A stretch of DNA of 7,598 nucleotides from Pedobacter schmidteae (GTDB lineage Bacteria; Bacteroidota; Bacteroidia; Sphingobacteriales; Sphingobacteriaceae). Positions 7,339 through 7,598 of the stretch are shown here, one piece after another (within the stretch, counting starts at the first letter, position 1; every line of letters starts with the position of its first letter). Location of the stretch: assembly GCA_945906015.1 (NCBI GenBank), contig CAMDQV010000096.1, positions 1 to 7,598 of the forward strand, written 5' to 3'. The position numbers and the translations under genes are program-made. The notes under the pieces were generated by a model, which was not told the DNA's origin, made no database searches, and saw nothing but the letters and a program-made list of their open reading frames with translations.

Positions 7339-7361
7339 AGCGCGCGCGTGTCGCGCGTGCT
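7339..7361 (+). terminator. Strong CG-rich hairpin, possible terminator
   Basis: Positions 7339-7348 pair with 7352-7361 in a 10-bp stem: AGCGCGCGCG against CGCGCGTGCT, with one G-T wobble (7342/7358) and a three-base TGT loop. On the plus strand it is followed by CTCTAATTATA and six T at 7371-7376. The T run starts 9 bases after the stem, which is far for a classical intrinsic terminator. No plus-strand gene precedes it in this window. On the minus strand no T run follows. The fold is clear from the bases, but the function is uncertain. It could be a terminator for an antisense transcript or a repeat-derived structure. Confidence 0.4.
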
Positions 7362-7453
7362 CTAATTATATTTTTTCTGTGGTTGGATTAGATGGAAAAA
7401 CTAGGGGTTTTTATTTGGCTTTTAAAAGAAAGAAATTTTAGTTAATCTAATGT

Positions 7454-7598
7454 TTTACCCGCTCATTGCCGCGGGAATGGCTAGTGTCTTTTGTCTTGAA
7501 ACAAAAGGCACCAAAACTTCAAGAAACAACGACGCTTCAGCCCTCTAGGCCATACACCCGGCCCGCCGTTCTTTCATCCCACCGCGCGGGAATTGTAG
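7454..7598. repeat. GC-shifted intergenic block with hairpins, likely dispersed repeat (runs off the edge)
   Basis: The block contains CCCGC (7458-7462) paired with GCGGG (7471-7475) and a perfect 7-bp stem CTTTTGT (7488-7494) / ACAAAAG (7501-7507) with loop CTTGAA. A second GCGGGAAT copy occurs at 7586-7593 (first at 7471-7478). The CTTTTGTCTTGAAACAAAAG core followed by a CCAAAACTTCAAG-like stretch resembles intergenic repeat sequences I recall from Pedobacter and related Bacteroidetes. That is memory, not a search result. The block is incomplete at the right edge, so its full length and flanking duplications cannot be judged. Confidence 0.45.
7488..7507. other. Perfect 7-bp stem-loop within the repeat-like block
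   Basis: CTTTTGT and ACAAAAG form a perfect inverted repeat around the loop CTTGAA. It could act as a weak bidirectional transcription end or simply be the conserved core of the repeat. There is no adjacent T run on either strand beyond the stem itself, so I do not call it a terminator. Confidence 0.6.

Larger units (their letters stand above)
7211..7598. other. Gene-free region upstream of the regulator
   Basis: No coding frame with plausible protein character is visible on either strand across these 388 bases. The part nearest the regulator (7211-7330) is AT-rich and should contain its promoter, but I find no convincing pair of -33/-7 elements. The middle holds the CG-rich hairpin (7339-7361) and an AT-rich stretch with the palindrome CTTTTAAAAG (7419-7428). 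From about 7454 the composition shifts to GC-rich, and the sequence resembles a dispersed intergenic repeat. The neighbouring gene must lie beyond the right edge. Confidence 0.7.

Noticed and set aside
7396..7412. AAAAAC-TAGGG-GTTTTT stem-loop
   Set aside because: The stem is six pairs, nearly all A-T, with no following T run beyond the stem. It is too weak to be called a terminator.
7387..7451. Inverted pair ATTAGAT (7387-7393) and ATCTAAT (7445-7451)
   Set aside because: Seven A/T-rich bases separated by 51 bp is expected by chance, and no mobile-element gene lies between.
1..7598. CRISPR array, tRNA, rRNA, insertion sequence or defence system
   Set aside because: I found no regularly spaced repeats, no cloverleaf-like segment and no transposase or defence-type protein. 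All coding sequence is accounted for by the rhamnose genes and their regulator.

Overview
This AT-rich window looks like a Bacteroidetes chromosome, most plausibly from a Sphingobacteriaceae relative such as Pedobacter. The evidence is protein style, A/T-rich junctions without clear Shine-Dalgarno sites, a Bacteroidetes-type TAnnTTT(G) -7 box upstream of the operon, and an intergenic hairpin repeat of a kind I recall from this group. The genus is an inference. All genes lie on the minus strand, so the transcript runs from high to low coordinates.

Layout in transcription order. Positions 7211-7598 carry no gene. They hold a GC-rich block with a CTTTTGT/ACAAAAG hairpin (7454-7598) and a separate, very strong CG-rich hairpin (7339-7361). 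Next is a GntR-type regulator with a LacI-like sugar-sensor domain (6179-7210). A 129-bp gap follows, with a candidate promoter and a 10-bp-period direct repeat that could be the operator. Then comes a tight five-gene run: rhaT transporter (4973-6049), a fused aldolase/dehydrogenase (2852-4966), a TIM-barrel L-rhamnose isomerase (1571-2845), an FGGY sugar kinase (220-1557) and the N-terminal part of an L-rhamnose mutarotase, cut by the window edge (1-170). Gaps inside the run are 6, 6, 13 and 49 bp, which points to one operon.

Together the genes form a complete cytoplasmic L-rhamnose pathway. RhaT imports L-rhamnose with protons. RhaM interconverts the anomers. RhaI makes L-rhamnulose, and the kinase makes L-rhamnulose 1-phosphate. 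The fused enzyme cleaves this to dihydroxyacetone phosphate and L-lactaldehyde and then oxidises the aldehyde to L-lactate. Compared with the E. coli rhaBAD/rhaSR system, the isomerase, the kinase, the aldolase step with its downstream dehydrogenase, and the regulator are all of different types. Only RhaT and RhaM are the familiar ones. The pathway is a recognised variant, not a new system. The least explained items are the operator-like repeat, the strong hairpin at 7339-7361, and the repeat-like block at the right end.
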